From Polytrichum commune (Eukaryota; Streptophyta; Polytrichopsida; Polytrichales; Polytrichaceae), in NCBI GenBank assembly GCA_950295325.1, contig OX485805.1:21007501-21067500 (forward strand): a stretch of 60,000 bases of DNA. Direction: 5' to 3'. The stretch's first letter is position 1. Each line of letters opens with the position of its first letter. This document shows positions 11,970-22,931 of this stretch, in pieces. The position numbers and the translations under genes were made by a program. The notes under the pieces were generated by a model that did not search any database, had not been told where the DNA came from, and was given only the letters and a program-made list of their open reading frames with translations.

Positions 11970-13082
11970 GGGGCGGTTTACACTATGGACCACAAAGTTG
12001 TCCCACGTAAGAGGCCTATTTTGCGTAGGACGACTTCATGGGACGACTTCCATGGTCCGAGTTACTAAAATATTAGTTTTCATGGTTCATGGGCCCTTCA
12101 CTAGGTGTAAACCGAATGTGGACCATGAAGAATGACCATGCACCAAAAAGTGGAGGTGCTGATTTTTTTAATACATGCCCAAAAAGGGCAATTTTGAAAA
12201 AAAATTAAGTTTGATCATTCCTTGTCTTCTCTTGGGCTTCACTTGTCTTCACTTCTTGTTAAATGTGTCAAAGATGTGGCTTCCAAATCTTCTCACAACA
12301 AATTTTTTTAAATAAAATAAAATGAGCAATTTAATTTGTACATGCTCAATGTAATTTACATGTGACATGTACCTTGTGTTGTCACTACACTAAATAGGAT
12401 ATTTAGTGTTTGATTATATTTAATGTTGTTACCACCCTACCTTGCTCAACACTAATTTTCAATTCTTTGATAATTAATGTTAGAAGATTTCCCATTGCAC
12501 TTCTTTTGACTACCCTGATCTACAATCACTAAACCACTACAGATTTTTCTTTTTTGTTTTGCAACTGCATTTTGTAAGAATATTGGGGTGTGTAATATAC
12601 CGTTGGAAAGGTATTTTCAAGACCTTTCCAACGGTATATTACAAGCCCCAAAATTCCACACATTACATTTGGTAGACCAAAAAAACAAATCTGCACTTGA
12701 ATTCTTGAGTTCTAGATGTCCCGCGTTGTTTGGTGAAACACGTGTGAGCCGGTTTAAGGGGTAGGGCAAGGTAGTGCTGGTATGTCTCATGGGCTATGGT
12801 ATAATTAAGGTGCTTAAAAGATAGATTCATTAAAAAGGTATTGGGCCCTTGCCTTTTCCTACCAGACCACCTCTCTTGCCTTTCTCAACGCAAAACCCGT
12901 TGGACCATGTCAGTGCATTTATTAGGCCTTAAAAATTATATTTTGGGGACCTCGACCTCCATGGTCCCTTTGCCAATTTTTCCTTAGTGTAAACCGAAGT
13001 TGTCCCGGGAGAACTTCAACAGCCAATCAGATGCCTTGCAGAGCCCTGGTCCAACTTCATGGTCCATAGTGTAAACCACCCC
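11970..13082 (-). mobile_element. Large PIF/Harbinger-type MITE, family B, copy 1
   Basis: Left end GGGGCGGTTTACACTATGGA, right end the complement of GGGGTGGTTTACACTATGGA, flanked by perfect TAA (11967-11969, 13083-13085). A TWA duplication plus a G-rich terminal repeat fits PIF/Harbinger. It is non-coding, and its whole length matches copy 2 (13167-14619) in reverse orientation, apart from an extra insertion there. A perfect 22-bp hairpin lies at its centre. Confidence 0.85.
12591..12643. repeat. Perfect 22-bp hairpin in the centre of the large MITE
   Basis: Arms 12591-12612 and 12622-12643 (each starting or ending with the TGTAATATACC block) pair perfectly around a 9-nt loop. The counterpart in copy 2 (about 13728-13780) has decayed. 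The arm is the size of a small-RNA duplex, but nothing shows that it is processed. Confidence 0.8.
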
Positions 13083-13166
13083 TAAGTGATCGGTACGGAT
13101 GGATCCCCTAAGGGCAATTTTAAACTCACTTTTCTATTAGAGTGATGATCCAAGGAAGGTCACTCA
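13083..13166. other. 84-bp spacer between two inverted MITE copies
   Basis: Holds the right TAA duplication of copy 1 and the left TCA of copy 2; otherwise ordinary sequence. Confidence 0.7.
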
Positions 13167-14619
13167 GGGCTGGTTTACACTGTGGACCACGAAGTCGGAC
13201 CAAGGCACTATAAAAGCATTGATTGGCTGTTGAACTCATCCCAACACCACTTTGGTTTACACTAAGAAAAGAATGGCAAAGGGACCATGTAGGCCGAGGT
13301 CCTCAAAATACAATTTTCAATGCTTAATAAATGCACTAACATGGTTCAACGGGTTTTGGTGTGAGAGAGGCAAAAGAGGTGGTTTGGTAGGAAAAGGCAA
13401 GGGCCCAAGGCAAAGAAATGTTGTTATAATAAATTTTAAATGCGATTTTTTGGGGGGGCTTTATATACAACTCTTCCCACTAGACAAGGCCCACAATGGC
13501 ACATTTTTCAGCATCTATATGATGTAACGAATCTTTAGAAGCAAGTCCACCCTTTATGTGCCTTAATCATATCATAGCTCATGAGACTTACCATTTCGTC
13601 CATGCCCTACCCCTTAAACTTGCTCCCACATGTGTCATCAAACAATGTGGGGCATCTAGAACTCAAGAATTTGAGTGCAAATTTGTTTTTTTGGTCTACC
13701 AATTGAAATGTTTGGAATTTGGGGGTTTGTAATATAAAGTTTAAAAGGTCTTGAAATACCTTTCTTGCGGCATATTAGACGCCCTGAACCTTTTAAAAAT
13801 AACAGTTGAAAAACAAAAAAACAAAACTTTGTAGTTGTCTAGCAACTGTAGAACAGGGTGGTCAAAAGAACCGCAATGGGAAAACAACTGTGGTTTTTTT
13901 TGGCATAGTTTTCTACTACACTAAATAAGAACGCATACACTAAATATCAATAACCCTATGAAAGTAAGTAACATTAAATGCAAACTCGAAAAATAAATAT
14001 CAACTATGATAATATGTGGAAGTTACATGTTTTAATTTAGTGTTTGTAAGGATATGAAAAAAATAACAATGATAAAAGGAGAATTCCAACATCTCTTCTA
14101 GCAAATCTTCTAACACTAATTATCAAAGAATTAAAATTTAGTGTTGAGCAAGGTACAATGGTAACAACATTAAATTTAAACAAACACTAAATATCCTATT
14201 TAGTGTAGTGACAACACAAGGTACATGTTACATGTAAATTACATTGAACATGTACAAATTAAATCGCTCATTTTTTGTAAAAATTGTTGTGAGAAGATTT
14301 GGAAGCCACATCTTCGACACATTTAACAAAAAGTGAAGACAAGTGAAGCCCAAGAGAAGACAAGAGAATGGTCAAACTTGATTTTTTTCTTTCAAAATTG
14401 CCCTTTTTGAGCATGTATTAAAAAAAATCAGCACATTCACTTTTTGGTGCATGATCATTCTTCTTGGTCCACATTCAGTTTACACCTAGTGAGGGGCCCA
14501 AGGCTTTCAAAATTGTTTTGTTAAGAAGTCGGACCACGAAAGTCGGACCATGAACTCAGACCATTGAAAAAAACCCTCTTCCATGGTCCGACTTCAAGGT
14601 CCATAGTGTGAACCGGCCC
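13167..14619 (+). mobile_element. Large PIF/Harbinger-type MITE, family B, copy 2
   Basis: Left end GGGCTGGTTTACACTGTGGA, right end ...TGTGAACCGGCCC, flanked by TCA at 13164-13166 and 14620-14622 (a 3-bp duplication, though not the usual TWA). It is collinear with copy 3 (46646-47156), which lacks the middle ~0.8 kb, and runs opposite to copy 1. It is longer than copy 1 mainly because of extra sequence around 13890-14090, including a small insertion at 13919-14042. Confidence 0.82.
13919..14042. mobile_element. Small mariner-like MITE nested in the large MITE (probable)
   Basis: Begins CACTAAATAAG after TA and ends TTTAATTTAGTG. This block is missing from the otherwise collinear copy 1 and has the CACTAAAT/ATTTAGTG ends seen at 57885-58101. 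The right flank is TT rather than TA, so the duplication is not clean. Confidence 0.45.
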
Positions 14620-14622
14620 TCA

Positions 14623-14868
14623 CTACATCATCCGAACTCCTTGGTGGCAACCACTTTCCATCCTCAAAGTAACCACATTTGAGGTGATTTTATTCCTTCT
14701 TGGGAATGATTTTCCAACATAGCTCCATCGGGAACGCGAGAGTGCACTGACCACTTTCACAAAATGGTATTTTATGATTGCAGTCAATTTGACTACATAA
14801 GCGGCTTCAAAGGTCCCCAATTGACCTAGTTGGCATGAATTGGCTCCTCCAGGGGTACATGTTCACAA
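14623..14868. other. No recognisable feature
   Basis: Short interval between the MITE and the tandem array with no repeat or coding signal recognised. Confidence 0.4.
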
Positions 14869-16055
14869 CACCTACTATTGGGAGGGGGGATAACAAAGAT
14901 GATTACTATATAAAGCCCTAAATCCTCTTCTTAAGACAAATGAATGTCTAAATTTAGACCAAAGACCCATGGTTAATCCTCTAGAATAGGTCTAGCATGT
15001 AACCATAGTGAAACCATAGGGACATGTTTTTATTGCACCCATGATGATAGGTGTTCACACATGAGAGCAAGTTTAACGGGTGGAAGTTACCCTAAACCCT
15101 AAACCCTACAACACCTACCATGGGGGGGGGGGGATAAAACAATTGATTCCTACGTAAAGCTCAAAATCTTTTTCTTAAGACAAACGAACACCTAAATTCA
15201 AACCAGAGACCCATGGTTAATCCTCCACAACAAATTTAATATGTAACCACCGTGAAACCATAGGGACATGTTTCTACTACACCCACGATGATCGGTGTCC
15301 ACACATGGGAGCAAGTTTAACAGGTGGAAGTTACCCTAAACCCTACGACACCTACCATTGGGGGGGGGGGAGGGTAAAATAATTGATTCCTACATAAAGC
15401 CCAAAATCTTTTTCTTAAGATAAATGAACACCTAAATTCGGACCAGAGACCCATGGTTAATCCTCCACAACATATTTAACATGTGACCACGGTGAAACCA
15501 TAGGGACATGTTTCTACTACACCCACGATGATCGGTGTCCACACATGGGAGCAAGTTTAACGGGTGGAAGTTACCCTAAACCCTAAACCCTACAACACCT
15601 ACCATTGGAGGAGGTAAAACAGTTGATTCCTACGTAAAGCCCAAACTCGTCTTCCAAAGACAAATGAACACCTAAATTTGGACAAGAGACCCATGGCTAA
15701 TCCTCTAGAGCAGATTTAGCATGTAACCACGATGAAACCATAGGGACATGTTTCTATTGCACCCAAGATGATAGGTGTTCACACATGGGCACAAGTTTAA
15801 AGGGTGGAAGTTACCCTAAACCCTACAACACCTACCATTGGCGGTGGGGGGGGGGGAGAGGGGAGGAGGGTAAAACAATCGATTCCTACGTAAAGCCCAA
15901 AATCGTCTTCTGAAGACAAGAGACCCATGGTTAATCCTCTAGAGGAGATTTAGCATGTAAATAACCACAATGAAACCGTAGGGACATGTTTCTACTGCAC
16001 CTAGGATGGTAGGTGTTCACACATGGGAGCCCGTTTAACGGGCGGAAGAAGTTAC
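14869..16055 (+). repeat. Tandem array, five units of ~240 bp with telomere-like motifs and G runs
   Basis: Units start (at CACCTAC) at 14869, 15112, 15349, 15596 and 15829, giving periods of 243, 237, 247 and 233 bp. Each carries, in order, CACCTACYATTG, a G run of variable length (up to 12), GATTCCTACGTAAAGC, GACCCATGGTTAATCC, AACCATAGGGACATGTT, ACACATGGGAGCAAGTTTAA, and TTACCCTAAACCCTA. Two unit boundaries hold two or more successive CCCTAAA plant telomere units. Length differences sit mainly in the G run and the CCCTAAA part. Confidence 0.9.
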
Positions 16056-18576
16056 GTGGATGGTGGGGGGGGGGGGGGGGTGGGGCGTGGGGGAAAGACC
16101 TGTGAAAGTGGTGGCATGTATTTGGGGGTTGATTGCCAGACAAACAATTATTTCTATTTGGGGAAGGGGTGGGCACGAGGCAGGTTTCAAAACGCACCAC
16201 AAAGTGTGGACACACAAGCATAACGAAGGGAGTTCCAACGCTACTCCAAAGAGTGTCACTCTCCTGGGTGAGCTCCCCCCCTCCCTCACTATCTATTGTA
16301 TGTATGTAGCTAGCTCACCTCATGCACCTCACCTTTTGTTCTGTGTTTTTGTTTTTGGAAAAGGCCTCCACTTCACTTCACTTCGTTGCATTCAACTACC
16401 ACAAATGGGCTCAGATTCCTAGCCTGCATGCCCGGGCCCCGGGGCTCGAGGGATGCATGCCCGTGTTGCCACTTTGTGGGTTTTTAATGCCCTGGCTCTA
16501 GCTACCACCTCGGCACCCTGAGCCTTGAATCTACGCGGTACGAACATTTGGTGGGCGACCTGGTTGACCCGTTCCCTTAAACCTTTTGTGTGCATCGTAT
16601 CCTTCGAGCCGGGGGAGGGCTATTCCTAGAGTGCCGGAGTTTGGGGCCGTGATGTTGCCCTTTTTCCTTCCCTTTTTATTTTCCTTGAAGTTTGTATTCA
16701 TGTGATCTCCAACTTTTGTGGTGCGGGCGGCTCCGGTGACGGGCGTTGAGTCTCCTTTGGCTTGGAGTGGTTTTGCTTGTGCTCATTAGACGCACGAGTT
16801 ACATGTCCATGGCGGTCGAGCTACCATGGTACCATGCACTACAAGAAGAAGAAAAATGGGTCCAAGGGCCAATTTAGACACAAACTAAGAGTTGTGACCA
16901 TGAAATCGAAAGGCCCTTGGAAATCGTCCAAGACCAAGATGCATTAAGAAATAAGAAAATGCACCCACTTCACAGGAGGCGCGCGCGGGGGGGGGGGGGG
17001 TTGAGCACGTCACACTGCCACGTAAGAGTAAGAACAAGAACATGGTCCCACCACGGGAAATCTATCAAATCACCTGCCAAGGACAACCCCAAAGCACCAC
17101 AAGATGCCAAGCCAACGTCTCATAATGCAATTTCCAACTCCATTTTAAATCTCAGGTTGTCTCTCCTATAAAAGACCTCTCTCGTGCCCCAAGTTTGGTC
17201 AAAACCTTCAAGCAAGGTCTCGACTGCAAAGGGGTCAATTTTGACCAGCTGGATCACCCTAGATTCAAGCCATTTTCGTGTAAATGATACACTCGTTCCA
17301 ATATTCAAGTCCAAAATGTACTTTCTTAGAAGAATAATTTACAACAATCTATCAATGTTATCAATTCAAGATTTTTACTTAGCATTCCTCATTCATATTT
17401 TCCCACCAACATGTAATTATCATTATCTATAAGTGCAATATTGTGGAAGTAAGCAAACCAACAATAGAGTCTATTCAAGCCTAGTCTATCTTTAGTTGTA
17501 CATAAAAAGCCGATATTATGAGTGTCACTACTTCATTCAATACGTCTTTTAAGAAAATGTAACATTATTGTGTGCTACTAAAGCAACACAACCTTTTTTG
17601 AAATATGTGTGAATCATGTGATTCTTTTGTTTACAAGGTGACACTATTCAAGAAGTAACAATCTTATGTTAGTTCGTGGATTGTTCACCTGATCACGGTT
17701 GGCAACTTTGATTGAGCTTAAGTTCGGGTATGTTTTTTTTTTTAAATTGGAGATTTGAATCTTCAATATTGAAACCGGTAATTTTTAATTTTTTAAAATT
17801 GTAAGTTCAACATTCATGCTTATTTCATTACACCATGGAAGCAACTGACCGAGAAGTCCACGGTTTGGTCATGGCTCCAAACAAATACATGTAACTATTT
17901 ATAGAGAATGTAAGGGCAATATTCGAGGACCTTGATCTTGCCATCCATTGACTTCAGCTCCACGTTCAACTTTGTACACTGTGGAAGGATGCAAGGCTCA
18001 AATAAGGTAGAATATAGAAGTGGGTTACTTGTTCTTGTTGTCCATCTTCCATTCATCGTAATTACATTAGCAAATCTACAAAGGAACATCGGCATAACTT
18101 GGAACGAAAATCTAACCAGCCCTAATATAGTTACGGTTTTAGGAAGTGCATGTGTGTTCATTCCTTACATGGATACATAGGCTCTCTTAGTTGTGTTGAG
18201 TGTAGAGTAGAAAATAAGATATGAAGACGCTGTCTTATTTTCTTTTAACATTTATCTTTATAATGTAAGTTCTGATGTCTATACTTGACCATACACCATT
18301 CAAACATAGACACGTTTGACTAAAAAAACTAAGCAATCTTTTTCTTAAAGAAAACAATAACACGTAGATGTTGTATTCAATGGCTTATAATTCAATGGAA
18401 ATTAAAATTTGCCCAAGAAAAATCTCTATGTTGCTTGCATCAACAATTGATGTTATGAAATGTAACAAATCTTAAGTTCATGAAGCCAAGAGACTTATGG
18501 GACTAGACGTATGTCAAGGTGGGATTCAAAAGACTAATTCTCAAGAGCCACAAAATGCAGTGGCTTTTGTGAGAAA
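16056..18576. other. GC-richer unassigned stretch, promoter-like TATA, no recognised gene
   Basis: A 16-base G run (16065-16080) and a 14-base G run (16987-17000) lie here. Segment 16420-16800 is GC-rich. A TATA-like CTATAAAAG at about 17167-17175 follows a GC-richer region, as in an LTR or gene promoter, and GAACATTTGGTGGGC near 16548 could be an LTR/primer-site junction. No terminal pair, duplication or protein homology was found, so I make no element call. Confidence 0.35.
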
Positions 18577-18584
18577 CAACTAAT

Positions 18585-19824
18585 CCCTGGGGGTGCACAT
18601 TTCGTTAAAACCAAGAATCACGTGTGTTCGCAACATTCTCTAAAAAAAACCCTATGTACAAGTTTAATTATGTAAAATTAAGCGACGTGCGTAAGATATT
18701 ACTGATAGGAATTCATGTGACAATATGTATACATAAAAAAATTTATATTCATGTATAGTCATTAACATATGTAGACACCTTATACTTTTGAAGAATACTC
18801 GACCCCTATCATATGTATAATGCAAAATCCTAGAATTCATCAACAAGGATTTCATGTCAGCGTCCATCATGTCATGTGACATCGATGTGACACTGGACTC
18901 AAAAACATCATGTCGGCAAAATGGGGGAGTAAGTCCAATAGTCAACCCCTTGGTCAATGACCTAGTTGATTGCTACTATGTAGTCAACATGGTGGTCCAA
19001 TGAGTAATAACAATCAAAAAAGCAATCCGCTGTAAAAGAAAATAATTCTAAAAATTCCAGACCATTATATGTTATTGGATGGAAGATCTAATAGACAAAA
19101 AAATTCTTGGGTTTTTTAAAAAAAAAATTAAGCAATTGACTAGCTGGTCGATTGTTTTAGGTCAATTTATGCACTTAACCACCAAATCAACTGCTCCAAA
19201 TTGGCTATTATAGTCAACTAGCTGGTCAACTCCTAGGGAAAAAATAAAATTCAACAAAGTATTTGGACAATTAGATCTTGCATCCAATAAAATCTAATTG
19301 TTTCTTTTTTGAAAAAAATCTTACATTTTTTTAAAGTAGTTGATCTAGTAAGATAGTAAATTATTTTAGAAAAATTGTTTCAATAATCAAAAATCACCAC
19401 ATCAACAAGTGTTACATCCCAACGTGACGGCCAGAGGCCACATCACATCCATTTGCACATCCATGTACATCAATAAAGTTGTTGAAGAAATTTTCAGTCC
19501 CCCAATGTAACTCATAAGCATCTAAGTTTGCAATTTTCGTCACAAAAACTCATGCATTTATTGTTTCTAAGTCTACCATCAAATGATTAATAAGATTATA
19601 TGTACACTTGTTGTTGGTTTCTTTTTGAAAATTTTAGAATTGCCTACCTCTACGTAAGCCACAATAAATTTCACAATAGATATTCTAAGGTCCTCCGTAC
19701 ATGCACATAATTACAACTTATAATTTGTGTAGCTTATGTATGCATAATACAACAAAGTTCAAAGTAATAACATTTTTGTGCACTCACGTATAGTCTTACA
19801 TGTTTAGTACGGTGCACCCCCGGG
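18585..19824 (+). mobile_element. hAT-type MITE, family H, copy 2 (with insertion)
   Basis: Left end CCCTGGGGGTGCACATTTCG, right end ...ACGGTGCACCCCCGGG. Flanks CAACTAAT (18577-18584) and TAGCTAAT (19825-19832) match at six of eight positions, a slightly decayed 8-bp duplication. The left 270 bp and the part after about 19480 align with the copy at 41434-42399; about 620 bp in between (roughly 18850-19475) is extra and probably a separate insertion bounded by CATCAA. Non-coding. Confidence 0.72.
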
Positions 19825-19832
19825 TAGCTAAT

Positions 19833-20417
19833 GTGAATATGATGATCAAGTTGGTAGAATGACTTGAGACTACCTAGCACTATAATTTTGAAATAGGCAA
19901 TGAATCCCTCTCTAATGGAATTGCAATTATGACATCATAACACAAAGTGGATTTTGTTTTCAACTACATTGTAAGAGCAATTTGCCACAATATGACAATA
20001 CATGGGTAACCACAAAAAACACCACATACTCAAACATGAAATCTCACCATTATGCAACCTCTGCAACTTAAGAGAAATTGACCCATGCTTACGCCTTCTA
20101 TCATGCTACACAAATAAACACATAAACAACCTCCGGACTAACCGATATAATAAAGCCACACATGAGCTAACTAACACCCTTAGATCATACCCCGCCACAT
20201 GATGCTTTACACTTATTAATGCTTGAAACCTCAATGGGCAGACTGTAGATAATACTATACCATCATGGTTCCTCAAATGGTTCGTCATCATGGTTCCTCC
20301 CACCACAAACCAAACATCCGTTTACACCCAATTCCAACCATAAAGTGTAAATCTTCAATTCACATGTTGCAATGTCAATTTCCAAGTAGAAGCCACAAAC
20401 CAACCAAAAACAAAACA

Positions 20418-20453
<36 letters not shown>

Positions 20454-22277
20454 CGCAATACTACATCATGCACTAAGCAATCAGGGTTGGAATGTCCTCC
20501 CCCCCTCTTCCCAATTATCATTGTTGTTGGCATATGGGGAACCTTACACACACCAACAATGAAAAGACTCACATGCCTCAAAATTCCACAAAATGAAATC
20601 AATCAACTAATGGAGAGAGTGTCACAAATTGCCATCAAATACCCAATACACATAAAAGAAAATTAGAGAAAAAACAAGCACCTTTACCCCTTGACCAAAA
20701 ACAAGTAAATATAATTGATCTAACTTTGAACAATAGGCCCACCTATGTACATATAGGCATTAAACCACTTATGCACCCATGATCACGTGACCATTGAGTG
20801 GAAGCCGGCAAACAAACATTGTATGTTGGGAAATTAACTGACATCCTTTTTTCTTCTACCTACTCAATGTGAATCCCTCATATCCACATCTCACGCTCGT
20901 ATACCCCTTGCACACATCCTAAGTTGGCAATGCAAGTATTCACATGCATTTGTTTGTATGCATTGTAATATTGTACATAGGTAGTTGTTGTTGGGTCCTT
21001 GGTTGAAGATCTTTGCTAACACATCTTCACTTGCATCATCAATGAGATTGATCAACACAAGAAACACTAAGTTGATTGCTTTGATTTGCCTAGTACATCC
21101 TTCAATTCAATTTTAATGGTCATGTTTATCCAAGAAACACATACATGATATGACACTTCTCTACTCTAATTTCTTTGGTTTATCCCTACCTTTCATACAT
21201 CCCATTGCCCTTCCCTCTCATTGGTTGATGATAGTTTGTTTTTCAAATATTAATGGGCTCACAACACTAATGCCTCCAAAATGGAACAAGGCCCAAGTAC
21301 ACCTATTCTCCTACTTTTAGGACTTGGTAGGGTATATAACACAATGTCTAGTAGGATTATAATCCTCATGGAGCTTACCCCACATGGAAGTGGTTATGAT
21401 TGTGGAAATCGGTGTTTCACCATGGTTAGCATGTGTCCTTTGTCAACATTAGCGTGCTTATTTTCCCACTACCTAATCAAGTTGCATGTTAGAGTTTTAT
21501 CTAGTTCCAGGTTGACCAAGGAGGGCATATGCACTACATACCTAGCTTCAAAACTCCATATTCAAAGTCTAAATATGTGTTTTGGGAAATCTACATAAAT
21601 TTGTGTTGGTACGAGCTGAACATTACTTCCATGCCCACATTTCCAAGGTTAAATAATATTATGGCATACACAATCATATTCCTCAAAAATATCATGGTCC
21701 ACACTAATAAGACATCTCAATGCAAGGCATCACACGAAGCACATAAGAACCTATGATAGACATGCCTAAGTCAATTGCTTTTCCGAATCAGACACCTATG
21801 TTTGAGTGGTGTCTGATCAAGTGCGGGATCTAAGAATGAATACCGAAAAGACACATGTATAAAGAAACTGGAAAACGTGCTCATAATACATTAACCACTC
21901 TAAGCGCAATAGCCACCACAATTGAGAGGGGGCGGGGAGGTATATGACCATTTCATGGCCACAAGTATATACACTTGGATAGTAAATAAGTTATTCATGT
22001 AAGCTCCCAAAATCATGTGGAAAGTGGCTATGGCCTCAATATGGGGTTGCTAGCCATTGCTTGCTAATTGCATCTTTCCTATCCTAGAGAAGTGGGAAAA
22101 AGTAACCATTTAAGACCCCATCTCCCTTATGCAATCGTCCATATTATTGTATAGCCCGAGATTCCAGCAGCACATGGGTATGTATTGCAAGAAGAGCAAG
22201 CATACTCCAAAGTTTCTGGCCCCGAATATACTCCCATCATGCCAAGTGACTCCGTCCACGACGCCAGTAAAGGTATA
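19833..22277. other. No recognised gene; CAA microsatellite and dispersed repeat
   Basis: About 11 CAA units at 20421-20454. The interval 21770-22170 is the partner of the dispersed repeat at 9650-10080. Frames of up to 133 codons near 20265 are low-complexity around the CAA tract and match nothing I recognise. Confidence 0.4.
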
Positions 22278-22440
22278 CAGTCCTACCTCTTTAATACGAC
22301 ACTTGATAATACAGCAACCTCAATATTACGACACAAATTTTGTAAACCAAACTTCCTAGTTAAATCTACCTCTATATTACGACTATGATATTGTTAATAC
22401 GATATTCTTGGACCCCCAAATTGTCATATTATAGAGGTAA
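22278..22440 (+). mobile_element. Emigrant/pogo-like MITE, partial
   Basis: After TA the element opens CAGTCCTACCTCTTTAATAC, strongly like the pogo/Emigrant terminus CAGT-(A/N)-ACCTCTATAAATT. Several internal ACCTC(T)...TA(T/A)TACGAC units repeat, and the right side ends in TATTATAGAGGTAA without the last bases, so the right terminus is incomplete. Repeated subterminal sites are typical of this Tc1/mariner branch. Related fragments lie at 31361-31469 and 31922-32069. Confidence 0.6.
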
Positions 22441-22625
22441 TAAATGCAAACACATCATGTCCCACATGTGTATGAGTACATAGTTAGAATTTGTGAAAAT
22501 TACACGTATGAAATGTGGGTTTTTCCTAAGTGTAAAGTGGTGTTAAAGTACGGGAACTAAGGGAACTAGGTTCTCTATCTCAAAACCCAATCAAGTAGCT
22601 CATTAGGTGCATTGAAGTTGCATAT

Positions 22626-22931
22626 TGCATGTCAAAGTTGGTTGATGTGGCCTTGGGACAAGGTTACGAGCCATCTAGTTTTGACCTTAATGCAAAGCCC
22701 TTGGATTGTTTAGATGTTGATGAGGGAACTCCAGCTATTGTGAAACTGATAGATGCTCAACATCATGCTCAATTATTAGCTACATTTTTTTTTATGGACA
22801 ACCCATTAGAGTTTACTATTGCATACGTAATGGAACTGTAGGACATATCGGGGAGTCTCAACGAGATATATGTTGTTGATTTGAAGTGGCAACATCAACG
22901 GACAATTGAGTCCTTCTTCAAGTCCACGTAG
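22626..22931 (+). pseudogene. Possible C-terminal remnant of a pogo/CENP-B-like transposase
   Basis: One frame runs from 22626 to the stop at 22929-22931 with a single internal TAG (22839-22841). It encodes an acidic stretch (SSFDLNAKPLDCLDVDEG), then AQLLATFFFMDNPLEFTIA, and finishes WQHQRTIESFFKST-stop. QRTIESFF fits the PCNA-binding pattern Qxx(I/L)xxFF, found at the C-terminus of pogo-type transposases. The Emigrant/pogo-like terminus lies 190 bp upstream, which supports the reading. No DDE core or CENP-B DNA-binding domain is present. An unrelated short frame remains possible. Confidence 0.35.

Noticed and set aside
14869-16055. Whether the spaced repeats could be a CRISPR-type array
   Set aside because: The units are long direct tandem repeats without unique spacers, in eukaryotic DNA.
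16023-16422. Overlapping frames of 66-120 codons on both strands
   Set aside because: They are kept open by G and C homopolymers in the tandem-array flank and show no domain.
16423-16462. A cluster of GC-rich six-base palindromes (GCATGC, CCCGGG, GGGCCC, CTCGAG, ATGCAT) resembling a cloning polylinker
   Set aside because: The surrounding sequence has no vector features and the region lies in a naturally GC-rich patch; contamination cannot be shown from this alone.
20265-20666. 133-codon frame with a glutamine run
   Set aside because: The frame depends on the CAA microsatellite; flanking residues match nothing and the opposite strand is equally open.
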